The notes: generated by a model from the sequence alone, not told the origin. A DNA stretch of 57,205 bases from Peptococcaceae bacterium UBA5767 (GCA_002418765.1 DIET01000007.1:12704-69908); one strand, 5' to 3'; shown: positions 26,849 through 35,803, counted from the stretch's first letter. Numbers and translations: made by a program.

Positions 26849-27591
26849 CGCTTTTTCGCTGACTGTGCTTCGTACTGCCTACAAATCTCTTCAGGGTCAC
26901 CGATGGCTCTGATCCTGCCATGATCGAGCCATACAATGCGGTCTGAAAGCTCAACCATCTGACTTAAGCTATGGGAAACCATCAAGACCGTCCGACCTTC
27001 CTCGATCAGTTGGGCCATCTTTTGGGAGCTTTTTTTACGAAAAGCTTCATCCCCCACCCCCAAGATTTCATCCACGATCAGAATATCCGCCGAGGCCAAA
27101 GAGGCAATCGAAAAACCAAGCTTGGCTCTCATTCCTGATGAATAATACTTCAGTGCTTTGTCGATAAAATGCTCCAACTCCGAAAAAGCAACCATCTCCT
27201 CATAATGATCATCCAAAAACTGCTTGCTTTTCCCCAAAATCGCGCCATTCAAGTAAATATTTTTGGCACCCGAGAATTCATCATCAAATCCGGCACCCAG
27301 CTCCAAAAGTGGTGCCACGCTGCCATGAATCTGCACCCTGCCGGAGGTAGGCTTCATCACGCCTGCAATGATTTTAAGCAACGTACTCTTTCCGGCTCCA
27401 TTTGGTCCGATGATTCCCAGTCGCTCGCCCTTGTATACCTCAAAGCTAACCTGGTCCAAGGCCACAAAATCCGAATAAGACAAATCCCGTTTCAAAAGCC
27501 GAATCAAATATTCCTTTAGGCTGTGCACTTTTTCATTTCTTAGACGAAAATGCATGGACACATTTTCTATTCGCATCATCAATTCTTGCAT
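26845..27591 (-). CDS. wzt: ABC transporter ATP-binding protein for polysaccharide export (Wzt-like, no C-terminal domain)
   Basis: Energises export of a lipid-linked polysaccharide with the Wzm-like permease encoded next. Walker A GIIGPNGAGKST, the family-specific LELGAGFDDEFSGAKNIYLNG, signature YSSGMRAKLGFSIA, Walker B ILIVDEILGVGDEAF and a switch His in MVSHS are present. At 248 aa it lacks the carbohydrate-binding C-terminal domain found in longer Wzt proteins, as in TagH/RfbE short forms. AGAGGGA lies upstream of the ATG. It overlaps the next gene by 4 nt. Confidence 0.93.
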   Translation of the reverse strand: MQELMMRIENVSMHFRLRNEKVHSLKEYLIRLLKRDLSYSDFVALDQVSFEVYKGERLGIIGPNGAGKSTLLKIIAGVMKPTSGRVQIHGSVAPLLELGAGFDDEFSGAKNIYLNGAILGKSKQFLDDHYEEMVAFSELEHFIDKALKYYSSGMRAKLGFSIASLASADILIVDEILGVGDEAFRKKSSQKMAQLIEEGRTVLMVSHSLSQMVELSDRIVWLDHGRIRAIGDPEEICRQYEAQSAKKR

Positions 27592-27608
27592 GTTGTCCCT
27601 CTGTTTCC

Positions 27609-28394
27609 CTACAGGTTAAAAATAAACTGATCCTGATATCGCTCAAAAACAATCATTCCCAACGCCAAAAATACCAAAGAAACCAGCAGACAGGCAAGGA
27701 AATTATTCCATCCCGGAAGCATCTGATAGTAAATCAGCTGGCGAAATCCCTGAATAAAATGAAAAACCGGATTGAATGTCAAAAGAAACTGAAACCGGGC
27801 CGGCACAATTTCCGGGGGGTAGAAGATAGCAGACAAATACATGACCATGGTGATGAACACACCATAAATATGCTCTATGTCCCGAAAGAAGGTTGTCACT
27901 GTCGCCAAAATCAAACTCACACCCAAAACGAACAATAAAAGCAATACCAAATACAATGGTAAAAACACCAAATGCCAACTGAATGACGCCCCTGACCAAA
28001 GAATGACAAAAACCAGATTGAACATCGAGATCAAAAAGAAAATAAACTCCGCGATCACCTTGGAAAACACCAGAATATACTTCGGGATATACACCTTGTT
28101 GATCAACTTGCTTGCTGAGATAATGGATTTCATCGCTGTGGAGGTGCACGTGGAAATAAAACCAAAAACCAATCGTCCTGTCAAAATATACAAGGGAAAA
28201 TTGGCTATCTGTCTTTGCAAAAGGGAAGAAAATACAATGGTTAGCACGATCATATGCAACAATGGATTCAGCATACTCCAAAGAATGCCCAAAATCGATC
28301 CTTTGTACTTTTTCTCAATATCATGCACGACCAAAACGGACAGCAGATAGGAATACTTTCTAAAGTTTGTTATGTGTTTTTTTATTCCCAACAT
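27609..28394 (-). CDS. wzm: ABC-2 type polysaccharide export permease (Wzm-like)
   Basis: Membrane partner of the ABC ATPase. Six membrane segments are visible. The N-terminal amphipathic stretch YSYLLSVLVVHDIEKKYKGS followed by LGILWSMLNPLLHM is diagnostic for Wzm/TagG. A GTG at 28442 overlapping the upstream stop would add 16 residues. AAGGGG eight nt before the ATG at 28394 and the family's usual N-terminus favour the shorter 261-aa form. It is followed after 17 nt by the ATPase gene. Confidence 0.92.
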   Translation of the reverse strand: MLGIKKHITNFRKYSYLLSVLVVHDIEKKYKGSILGILWSMLNPLLHMIVLTIVFSSLLQRQIANFPLYILTGRLVFGFISTCTSTAMKSIISASKLINKVYIPKYILVFSKVIAEFIFFLISMFNLVFVILWSGASFSWHLVFLPLYLVLLLLFVLGVSLILATVTTFFRDIEHIYGVFITMVMYLSAIFYPPEIVPARFQFLLTFNPVFHFIQGFRQLIYYQMLPGWNNFLACLLVSLVFLALGMIVFERYQDQFIFNL

Positions 28395-28438
28395 CGCCAC
28401 TTTCCCCTTCTTTGCCAAGCCAACGTGTACCACGATTC

Positions 28439-29974
28439 TCACGCATACGGCAAATCCCTGCCCACCAGCTGTTGCAACTTTTGTAGATCCTCCCGGTAGT
28501 ATTCCCGCAGTCTGAGATAGAAGGCCTCATCGATACCTGGTCCATCACTGTCTTTTTTATTGAAAGACAATAGCTTGCTCCCGGCCCAATGTTGCCAAGT
28601 ATCCTGATTTTTTGCCATTTGCAGCAAGGACCGTCCCCAGCGTTCAAAAAGGGGATATTGCACGTCATACCCTTGATTCTCATGTTTTTCCTGCACTACG
28701 ATTCGCATAAGCCCCAGGAAATCACACAAATCGTCCATGGTCTTTTGTTGCTCGCCCACAAACTCCTCGAACAGGATAATATGCACTTGCTCCCGGGGAA
28801 ATAGCTGCAAAAGACGTTCTACCTGTGCAGCATACTTTCCCCGTTCAAAATAACTGTTTTCTCTGAATTGCAGATCACTGCGTTTCATGCGCCTTTGCTC
28901 CCATTTGAATGCTGTCGCAAAACTTCTTTTTTCCAGCCCATTTCTTCTGCTTTTCAAATAATGGGAGTAAGCGCGCGCCACAGGATCACGTAATATCAGA
29001 ATGATGCTCGTATCCTTGATAGGCAGCGTATCATGAATGCGTTTTAGAGCGCCCGGATAAAAGACATAAGCAGGCGTGACATCCAATTTGACAGCTTGCT
29101 TGCCTGGAAACTGCAATAGATAATTCTTCAAAGAATGTTGATCTCCCCGGTCAAAATAATGCAGTTCTTTTTGCTGGCCACTTTCCAAATGAGGATGGGC
29201 GGACAGCAAACTATGCAGCGTGCTGGTCCCGGCCTTTTGCACCCCTATTCCCAAAACAAAATGAGGCTGGCCCGTTTTTCTCTTGTAAGCCATTTTGGCT
29301 TTCTGCAACGATTTCTGATCAAGAATGATCTGCAAGGCATGCTCTCTTGCCGTTTTTCCCTCAGGAAGACCCAGAAAACCTACTATTCTTTCGATGGCAG
29401 CATGTGGTCTTTCTACGATATCTTGGTAGTCCAGTTCCAACACCTTATGCTCTGGATAGCGTCGTAAAAAATCATCAATACGCTCATCATAGCATCGCTT
29501 AAAGGCTTTTGCCCTGGCTTCTTCCATAGTATCACGAATATATAAAGAATGAACAACCGCCGCTTCATTTCGTCGGATCACCAGAAAATAAGGATTCTTC
29601 AGATAAGGCAAATACAATTCCGCAAAAATGGAGTTCCTGGGATCCTTCCAACCCCAAAGTCCATGGCTCTTTTGCTGAATCAGACGTATGATGGTTTCCT
29701 TTTCCAAATGCGCATGATTCAAAATAGCCTGCCGTGAAGGGGGATGCTCTGCTGTAGTACCCAAATCAGCCAAAAACCTTTCATGGAACTGCAAAAAATC
29801 CAAATCTTCAAAATGACCCAAGGGATTGCTGTCATGTTCACCCAATTTGTTTTCGCCCATGTGCACGCCCAAAGCCTCCAATATGGCGGCCAACATGGAA
29901 GTTCCACTGCGGTGCATCCCTATAACGACCACTGTTTGGCATGATGCATCATGTTTCTTTTTGTTTTCTCTCAT
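28439..29974 (-). CDS. Tandem sulfotransferase protein (two PAPS-binding domains)
   Basis: Two sulfotransferase-like P-loop units in one 511-aa chain. The first (~12-225) has VVVIGMHRSGTSMLAAILEA and resembles the bacterial SGTS-type sulfotransferase family. The second (~235-500) has FVLGIGVQKAGTSTLHSLL, then ILILRDPVARAYSHYLKSRR, the 3'-phosphate site of the heparan N-sulfotransferase-like PF00685 class. ATG at 29974 has AGGA six nt upstream; an earlier ATG at 29992 has no Shine-Dalgarno, so the shorter form is used. It lies between the ST-GT fusion gene and the exporter permease gene. The acceptor is unknown; two domains could sulfate two positions or one may be regulatory. Confidence 0.85.
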   Translation of the reverse strand: MRENKKKHDASCQTVVVIGMHRSGTSMLAAILEALGVHMGENKLGEHDSNPLGHFEDLDFLQFHERFLADLGTTAEHPPSRQAILNHAHLEKETIIRLIQQKSHGLWGWKDPRNSIFAELYLPYLKNPYFLVIRRNEAAVVHSLYIRDTMEEARAKAFKRCYDERIDDFLRRYPEHKVLELDYQDIVERPHAAIERIVGFLGLPEGKTAREHALQIILDQKSLQKAKMAYKRKTGQPHFVLGIGVQKAGTSTLHSLLSAHPHLESGQQKELHYFDRGDQHSLKNYLLQFPGKQAVKLDVTPAYVFYPGALKRIHDTLPIKDTSIILILRDPVARAYSHYLKSRRNGLEKRSFATAFKWEQRRMKRSDLQFRENSYFERGKYAAQVERLLQLFPREQVHIILFEEFVGEQQKTMDDLCDFLGLMRIVVQEKHENQGYDVQYPLFERWGRSLLQMAKNQDTWQHWAGSKLLSFNKKDSDGPGIDEAFYLRLREYYREDLQKLQQLVGRDLPYA

Positions 29975-30001
29975 TGTCTGTCCTCGTCTCATTTCAAAAC
30001 C

Positions 30002-33000
30002 TTACAAAAGGAGCCAGGGATGACGCTCGCGCATCATCGCTACTACCTTTTCATGATTCCCTGCGGCCAATGTCTTGGTTCTGGTCAGTGATTGGTGATG
30101 CACCCGGTACAAAGCAATCGCCTGTGCCTGGGGCATGCCCTGCATACCCGCCTCCACCATATGGCACCAAAAATCATAATCCTCCCAGCCATAGAGCATG
30201 CCTTGGTAGCCACCTACCTTCCACCATAAGCTCTTTCGAATGAGGGCCATGGCATCGATATAATTGCCATGGCGAAAACGTTCCACAGACCATTGTGGCG
30301 CAGGAACCAACTTTTCTTCTAGCCCAAAATGGCGTAATGTAGGATAGACCACACTGGCTTTTTTAGCCGTGATGGTCTCATGCAACAGGCGCAAGCAATC
30401 CCACGTCAATACATTGTCTGCATCCAAAAGAAACACATTGCTGGCCTCCGATTCGTAGAATCCGGCATTCCTGGTCTTGGAGAGACCAGCATTGTGGTGA
30501 TGGCGTAAATGTAAAACCTTGGTGAATCTTGTGTGATGACGCTCCATCCAGGCTTGCACCACCGCTACAGACTCATCCGTCGAAGCATCATCCACCACAA
30601 TTAATTCCAGATTGGTCAAAGACTGCTGCGCCACACTATCGAGCGCTTCTTCAATGTAATTTGCATAATTATAACAAGGAACAACGATGGCCACATCAGC
30701 CAACCTGTCGGTTTCCCATTGCCATAGCACATCATAATCTGCACGCTCAGGATCTCCATGGAAGACATCAATTTCATAGGGAGCAGGCTTTTCCGCAAGC
30801 ATGCGCAGTGTCCTTAAGAAGTTTTCTCTGTTTCCCTCTAGAGTTCGCCCCCGAAACACTTGGAAAAGCACATTTCTCTTTAGATCATTCCACACAGAGG
30901 CATGAAAAATCGAAGACTTTAAGTTATCATACCAGTCTTCGGTCGTGGTCATCCCAGAACACGATGCAAGACAGAGTTCATTTACACTATTAGCACAAAA
31001 TACCGGGATGGACATAAGCGCTGCTTTCAAAATGATTTCCGCCAGCAACTCATCCTCTTGCCCTGTTTCTTCATACAATAAGACATCAAAGCCGGCTTTT
31101 GCCAAATCATCAAAAACCGTCATTTCATGCAACTGGATCCAGGCATCAGACTCAATCAGACCCTTCGCATCTGCTGATTCCAGCAAATCATATTTCCCCC
31201 AGATCAGCAGTTTGCAGTGTGGTTCTTCATGGGCTATTTTTGTAGCGGCAGTCCATGCACCAGCGCTTCCCAATTTTTCAGGCTTCCCCAGGCTCACATA
31301 ACCCATGCGCAGTTGCCCGGGGGGAAAATGCGTCTTTTGCATTTTGTACCGTGCCAAAGCACTTTGCCATTCGACAGGATCATATCCTATGGACCAATCA
31401 AGAAAAGTGCTTGCCCCATCAGCAGACATGGATTGCTGGCCACGCAAGATGACCACGACACCTCTTTTTTTCCAAACGTGGAGGCACTTGGCCTCTTTGG
31501 TGCTAATGTCTCCCTCTTCCACAATAACCATATCCGGTTTTTGGACTTGCTCGCTCACCCTTGACAGCGATGACGGTGTAATACGAAGAACAGAATAGCC
31601 AGCATCACGAATGAATCTGATTTGCTCCTTGGCCAATTCCCTATTCTCTCGATCGGATATGTTGTTGTCCACCCATACAACCTTGATGCGCTGGTTGTCT
31701 TTCGTGCCCAAACCTGACCAGCTTTTATTTGAGGTTCTCCCTTCAGCATATCCATGCAATGCATAATGCATCAAAGGCGTATTTGCACTGTTCTGGATAT
31801 CCGGGTTGTGCACAGCATACATTTTAGCATCAAAATCAGGATTGGGCGTCCTTCCTTCCCATAGCCCATGTTTTATAAAATGCTTTCTTGGGTCAATACC
31901 GGCATAGGCCACATCCGGATTCTGTTCCAAATACCAAATAGGATCCAAACAGGCGCACTGGCGCAGCTGCCATGCTATCCTACGCTTTTTCATGCGCTCG
32001 AACATAGAAATCCATCCGGAGTGCTGTATGTGGGCTGTGGGCAATCGCTCCTGATTAGAGCCAGTTACTGCTTTCTCCAAAACAAGTTGTTGCAATTGAT
32101 CGTAAAGGCGACCAATAATCTGCAACTCGGTATTTACGCCACCAGCATCCTTCATGGAACCATAGTAATCCAAAACGAGTTTTTGCAGTGCACTATCCAT
32201 CCTGGCAACCGCCTGCACAACGCTGTTGGCTATGATTTCATCATAGACTACTGGCTCTTCCTTTTCTTCTGGCTTGGGCCATGTGGAATAATCAATGCCG
32301 GCATACGCTTTCAACCACTGCACATCTTCCTTGGCATTTTGCTGGATGACCAGCTTATCTTGATAGGGTATATCAAAGCGGGGACCTTGAATTTCAAAGA
32401 GAGGATGGGTGTCATGGGCAGAGCGTTGTGGGTTCAAACGACCATCCAACAAAATAGGAATCTGTCCATTGATATGAGCAATCAAAGAAGATGCAATCTT
32501 GGAAATACGCTCATTGGCACGCAAAATATTCATAGCCCCAATATCTTCTTGGGATAGCCCTATTATATGAAGAAAATGAGCAACCGGACCACCTGGATAG
32601 GCCTTGGCTTCTTCAAAAGCATACACTTCCAGCGCCTTATCACCAAAGACAGCGGCCATTTTGCCCAGATCGCCACGAAAATGATCTTTGACTTTTTCCT
32701 GATGCCTCAAAATAGAAGAGGCGGCCGTCAGCATCCCAGTCCGACTTTGCTGTTGAATCATACTGATACTCATATCCAAAGGATTCCTAACATAAACAAT
32801 AACCCGAATGGTTACATCTGGCGCAGCCACAGCTTTTAAAAACTCCCTTAAGCGAACCAGCCCCGATCGATTTAAATGAGAAACCCCTTCTCCCGACAAC
32901 AACAGCCTTCTCGCTTTGGTGACACGAATCTCTTCCAGAAACTGGGTAATGAACGATTCTCTTTCCCTTTCTATGTCCTCTACGGAATAGCCCCTCAAAA

Positions 33001-33229
33001 CATGGAAAATTAGATCTTGAGGGTTGTCCGCAAACAAGGTAGACAAAGGATCTGAGTGATTGGATGGCCAGGAATTCGGATAATGAATACCCAGCTGTTC
33101 GAGCAGAAGTCTGTTCTGCTCCTGTGCCAACGTCCATTGTATACTGGTACTTGCTGTTTTGTGCAAACCCACGTGCAACAGGATTTCTTTTATCAAACCC
33201 TCCTGCCCTTGATGCTTATCATCTACCAT
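30002..33229 (-). CDS. Sulfotransferase-glycosyltransferase fusion protein (1075 aa)
   Basis: Domain order by eye: residues ~12-330, sulfotransferase with EILLHVGLHKTASTSIQWTL (5'-PAPS loop) and VIVYVRNPLDMSISMI (3' site). Residues ~425-500, two copies of the short repeat seen in large glycosyltransferases (LDPIWYLEQNPDVAYAGID and HFIKHGLWEGRTPNPDFD, then a partial copy). Residues ~515-830, a GT-B-like region starting IKVVWVDNNISDRENREL. Residues ~845-1070, a GT2 with VAIVVPCYNYANYIEEAL, LIVVDDASTDES, VFLLDADN and GWEDYDFWCHM. GGAGGG nine nt before the ATG supports the start. The start overlaps the SGNH gene by 11 nt. It could couple sugar addition and sulfation on one growing glycan; this is inference from the architecture. 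Confidence 0.83.
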   Translation of the reverse strand: MVDDKHQGQEGLIKEILLHVGLHKTASTSIQWTLAQEQNRLLLEQLGIHYPNSWPSNHSDPLSTLFADNPQDLIFHVLRGYSVEDIERERESFITQFLEEIRVTKARRLLLSGEGVSHLNRSGLVRLREFLKAVAAPDVTIRVIVYVRNPLDMSISMIQQQSRTGMLTAASSILRHQEKVKDHFRGDLGKMAAVFGDKALEVYAFEEAKAYPGGPVAHFLHIIGLSQEDIGAMNILRANERISKIASSLIAHINGQIPILLDGRLNPQRSAHDTHPLFEIQGPRFDIPYQDKLVIQQNAKEDVQWLKAYAGIDYSTWPKPEEKEEPVVYDEIIANSVVQAVARMDSALQKLVLDYYGSMKDAGGVNTELQIIGRLYDQLQQLVLEKAVTGSNQERLPTAHIQHSGWISMFERMKKRRIAWQLRQCACLDPIWYLEQNPDVAYAGIDPRKHFIKHGLWEGRTPNPDFDAKMYAVHNPDIQNSANTPLMHYALHGYAEGRTSNKSWSGLGTKDNQRIKVVWVDNNISDRENRELAKEQIRFIRDAGYSVLRITPSSLSRVSEQVQKPDMVIVEEGDISTKEAKCLHVWKKRGVVVILRGQQSMSADGASTFLDWSIGYDPVEWQSALARYKMQKTHFPPGQLRMGYVSLGKPEKLGSAGAWTAATKIAHEEPHCKLLIWGKYDLLESADAKGLIESDAWIQLHEMTVFDDLAKAGFDVLLYEETGQEDELLAEIILKAALMSIPVFCANSVNELCLASCSGMTTTEDWYDNLKSSIFHASVWNDLKRNVLFQVFRGRTLEGNRENFLRTLRMLAEKPAPYEIDVFHGDPERADYDVLWQWETDRLADVAIVVPCYNYANYIEEALDSVAQQSLTNLELIVVDDASTDESVAVVQAWMERHHTRFTKVLHLRHHHNAGLSKTRNAGFYESEASNVFLLDADNVLTWDCLRLLHETITAKKASVVYPTLRHFGLEEKLVPAPQWSVERFRHGNYIDAMALIRKSLWWKVGGYQGMLYGWEDYDFWCHMVEAGMQGMPQAQAIALYRVHHQSLTRTKTLAAGNHEKVVAMMRERHPWLLL

Positions 33230-34139
33230 CTCGTGCTCCCTCCTGGCAAGTCAGACTCTCACGAAAAAAGATTTCTGAGAAATAGGCTCTGCCTTTCGTA
33301 TTGAGATGGTCAGCATTTCTAAACCATTGCATCTGCGTCTCAAAACGCTCATCTTGAGAATAATCGTAATATGATACGTCATACTCCTCTGCCAATCCAG
33401 ATATCAATGTTTCAAATTCTTCTCGAAAGGAAGCAGAGAAATGCTGGTTCAATTGCCAGGTAACCGGAGTGGTAACCAACATGGCTTCCCAGCCTTGATT
33501 GTCAATATAGGTAAGTAACTCCCTAAGGTCTAAGATACTGCGGGTGTCTCCAAAGCCAACATTCTTGAAATCCTGCGCTTTCTTTTGCGCCACTTCCTCC
33601 ATATCATCCATATGCATATTGTAATCAATGCTATCCCATTCTGGCTCCCTCTCTTCTTCATCATAAATGAGCCAAATCAACTTTTCTTCTGCCGTCAACA
33701 CCGGAAACAGTTTGTATTTGAGATAATCTTCTAAACAAAAATGATCGATTAATCCCGGCCTTAGAAACTGATAATAAATATAATCCTGCCGCGACATATC
33801 TGTCGTCCCAAACGACGGATAGGAAACAGGAACAATCAAGATGGCGCCTGGAGCAAAATGCTCCTCAAATTGTTGCAGCACAAGAAGGTCATAATGAAAA
33901 TTTTGACTGGCATAAGCAAAATTATAACCCAGCAGTGGTAGATCATCATAGACAAAGCTATTGGTGCCATGGGAGGAACCAACATTGGCAATCTCTATAT
34001 GGTCTGGCACAGCATCGTATTTCTCGATGTCCATACTGTTGCGAAACCCATGGGAATGCCTGTATCGATCATTGATGAAGGAAAAGATAAGCACACCCAA
34101 AAAAAGAAAAAGCAGTCCTTGCTTGATAAAATGTTTCAT
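33219..34139 (-). CDS. SGNH-fold membrane-anchored protein, DltD/AlgJ-like, partner of the MBOAT protein
   Basis: The 306-aa product has one N-terminal membrane anchor (KQGLLFLFLGVLIFSFI) and an extracytoplasmic SGNH-type domain. The Ser is in VGSSHGTNSF, and the Asp/His pair is in RNADHLNTKGR near the end. Such proteins work with MBOAT acyltransferases to transfer acyl groups to wall or secreted polymers (DltB/DltD, AlgI/AlgJ, PatA/PatB systems). The MBOAT gene is 30 nt upstream in the operon. The acyl group is not determined; acetyl is the usual one for AlgI-type partners. Confidence 0.82.
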   Translation of the reverse strand: MKHFIKQGLLFLFLGVLIFSFINDRYRHSHGFRNSMDIEKYDAVPDHIEIANVGSSHGTNSFVYDDLPLLGYNFAYASQNFHYDLLVLQQFEEHFAPGAILIVPVSYPSFGTTDMSRQDYIYYQFLRPGLIDHFCLEDYLKYKLFPVLTAEEKLIWLIYDEEEREPEWDSIDYNMHMDDMEEVAQKKAQDFKNVGFGDTRSILDLRELLTYIDNQGWEAMLVTTPVTWQLNQHFSASFREEFETLISGLAEEYDVSYYDYSQDERFETQMQWFRNADHLNTKGRAYFSEIFFRESLTCQEGARDGR

Positions 34140-34169
34140 AAGCCTCTCACTTGATCTAATCGAAATACA

Positions 34170-35648
34170 TCAGAATTGAAAATAGATAAAATTCTGGCCT
34201 CCCCATGCTCCAAACAGAAGGATCCAAAGTACAAGCAAGTAATACGCTGTCCACCGAAACCAAATTGGTCTGGCTTCCAACCAAGGAGACGAAAACCATC
34301 TTTTTTCCTGCCCATATTGGACGACTTCCATAAAAACAATGGAAGCCATGGTCACAATGAAACCAAATTCATTCATTCCCATCGACAGGAGCAATTCCTT
34401 GGCTTTTTCCCCCTGAACCAGCACCTGCCATCCTGTGCCCAGATTTTTCAACACCAGCCAGGCATCGGCTACGGACTGTGCTCGAAAGAAGATCCCCGCC
34501 ACACAAACCAGCGCATAAGTAAATACAATCTGCACCGCAGATAGATACCAAACATGATCGGCAATCCCGCATTTTGCTCTAAGCTTTTTGCGAAATGGTG
34601 TAGTCAAATGGCCAAGAACGATATAAACACCTTGAATCATGCCCCAGATTACAAAGGTGCCATTGGCGCCGTGCCAAAGACCACTAAGCGAAAACGTGAG
34701 CATGATGGCCAAAACATAACGATATATTTTTTTCAGCCCTCGCAATGTCCGCAAAAGTGGCACCGATACATAATCCCTAAGCCAGGTCGACAAAGAAATA
34801 TGCCACCTTGTCCAAAACTCTGCAATCGAGCGGGCCAGAAAAGGTCTGCGAAAGTTTTCCATCAAAGAAATGCCAAAGACATTGGCTCCCCCAATGGCGA
34901 TATCTGAATAGCCTGAAAAATCGCAGTACAATTGATATGAGAAAAGAATCGTCGCCAAGGTAAGCTGCCATCCGCTAAAGTCACCCGGTCTTCCATAGAC
35001 CGTGTTTACCACTTGTGCAACCCGGTCGGCAATAACCACCTTCTTAAAAAAGCCCCAGGTCATCAAAAGCAGTCCCCTGCTCACCCGGCGGGCATCAAAC
35101 GAATGGCTCGCCCTCAGCTGAGGCAGCAATGTTTCCGATCGCTCGATGGGACCAGCCACCAGTTGAGGAAAGAAACTGACATACAAGGCAAAATATCCCA
35201 GGTGCTTTTCGGGCTCTCTATTTCCCCGGTAAACATCGATGGTGTAGCTCAAGGTCTGAAACGTATAAAAGGAAATGCCCACCGGAAGCAAAAGACCCAA
35301 ACTGGGAGCCGAATAAGAAAGATGAAACCAACTGGCTGCCAGCCGAAGAGACTCATGGAAGAAATCATAATATTTAAACAAAAACAAAAGCCCAAGATTG
35401 ACCGCCAGGCTACCCCATAAATATTTTCTACGCCCTCTTTTTTCCTTTTCTCTACCCATGCCCAATCCAGCCAGATAGTCCACCATAGTAGAAAAAACAA
35501 TCAAAATAATATAGGCTGGATGCCAGCTCATATAAAAATAATAACTGCTGCCCAACAACCATATCCACCGAAACGACGGTGGGGTCGCATAATAAACTAC
35601 CACCACAACAGGAAAGAACAACAAAAAATGAAGTGAATTGAAAAGCAT
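34170..35648 (-). CDS. MBOAT-family O-acyltransferase (AlgI/PatA-like)
   Basis: Polytopic acyltransferase that moves acyl groups across the membrane for polysaccharide O-acylation. The 492-aa length, the N-terminal MLFNSLHFLLFFPVVVVVYY and the central signatures GYSDIAIGGANVFGI, RSIAEFWTRWHISLSTWLRD and LSGLWHGANGTFVIWG (invariant His) are typical of the AlgI class. It is the first gene of the 17-gene leftward operon and carries the promoter described upstream. The SGNH partner follows directly. Confidence 0.94.
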   Translation of the reverse strand: MLFNSLHFLLFFPVVVVVYYATPPSFRWIWLLGSSYYFYMSWHPAYIILIVFSTMVDYLAGLGMGREKEKRGRRKYLWGSLAVNLGLLFLFKYYDFFHESLRLAASWFHLSYSAPSLGLLLPVGISFYTFQTLSYTIDVYRGNREPEKHLGYFALYVSFFPQLVAGPIERSETLLPQLRASHSFDARRVSRGLLLMTWGFFKKVVIADRVAQVVNTVYGRPGDFSGWQLTLATILFSYQLYCDFSGYSDIAIGGANVFGISLMENFRRPFLARSIAEFWTRWHISLSTWLRDYVSVPLLRTLRGLKKIYRYVLAIMLTFSLSGLWHGANGTFVIWGMIQGVYIVLGHLTTPFRKKLRAKCGIADHVWYLSAVQIVFTYALVCVAGIFFRAQSVADAWLVLKNLGTGWQVLVQGEKAKELLLSMGMNEFGFIVTMASIVFMEVVQYGQEKRWFSSPWLEARPIWFRWTAYYLLVLWILLFGAWGGQNFIYFQF

Positions 35649-35690
35649 AGAAGCCTCACAGTCAAAGATGATGATTATTGATTATTCTCA

Positions 35691-35744
35691 TAGATGCTTT
35701 ATACGAAACAGTATATCATAGCCAACATATACCGTCAGCATCTA
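35691..35744. repeat. 8-bp inverted repeat flanking the operon promoter
   Basis: TAGATGCT (35691-35698) and AGCATCTA (35737-35744) are perfect inverted copies, one on each side of the promoter boxes and 38 nt apart. They could be an operator, a DNA-looping site or invertase target sites; length alone does not decide. Confidence 0.5.
35710..35738 (-). promoter_or_regulatory. Promoter of the 17-gene glycan/sulfation operon
   Basis: On the minus strand CTGACG (35738-35733), a 17-nt spacer and TATACT (35715-35710) form a promoter with TG one base before the -10 (extended -10). The transcript would start near 35703, about 55 nt before the MBOAT ATG. Confidence 0.6.
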
Positions 35745-35778
35745 AGAAGCGCCCTTATCCCAAGTGAAAAACCCAGAA

Positions 35779-35803
35779 AAAGAATCCCTCATCAGGATTC
35801 TTT
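35779..35803 (-). terminator. Terminator after the HARE-HTH gene
   Basis: AAAGAATCC (35779-35787) and GGATTCTTT (35795-35803) make a 9-bp stem with a 7-nt loop. On the minus strand it is followed by TTCTGGGTTTTT. It overlaps the stop codon of the HARE-HTH gene. Confidence 0.65.

Noticed and set aside
27609..28442. GTG start at 28442 for the Wzm-like permease
   Set aside because: It overlaps the upstream stop but has no well-placed Shine-Dalgarno; ATG 28394 has one and matches the family N-terminus.
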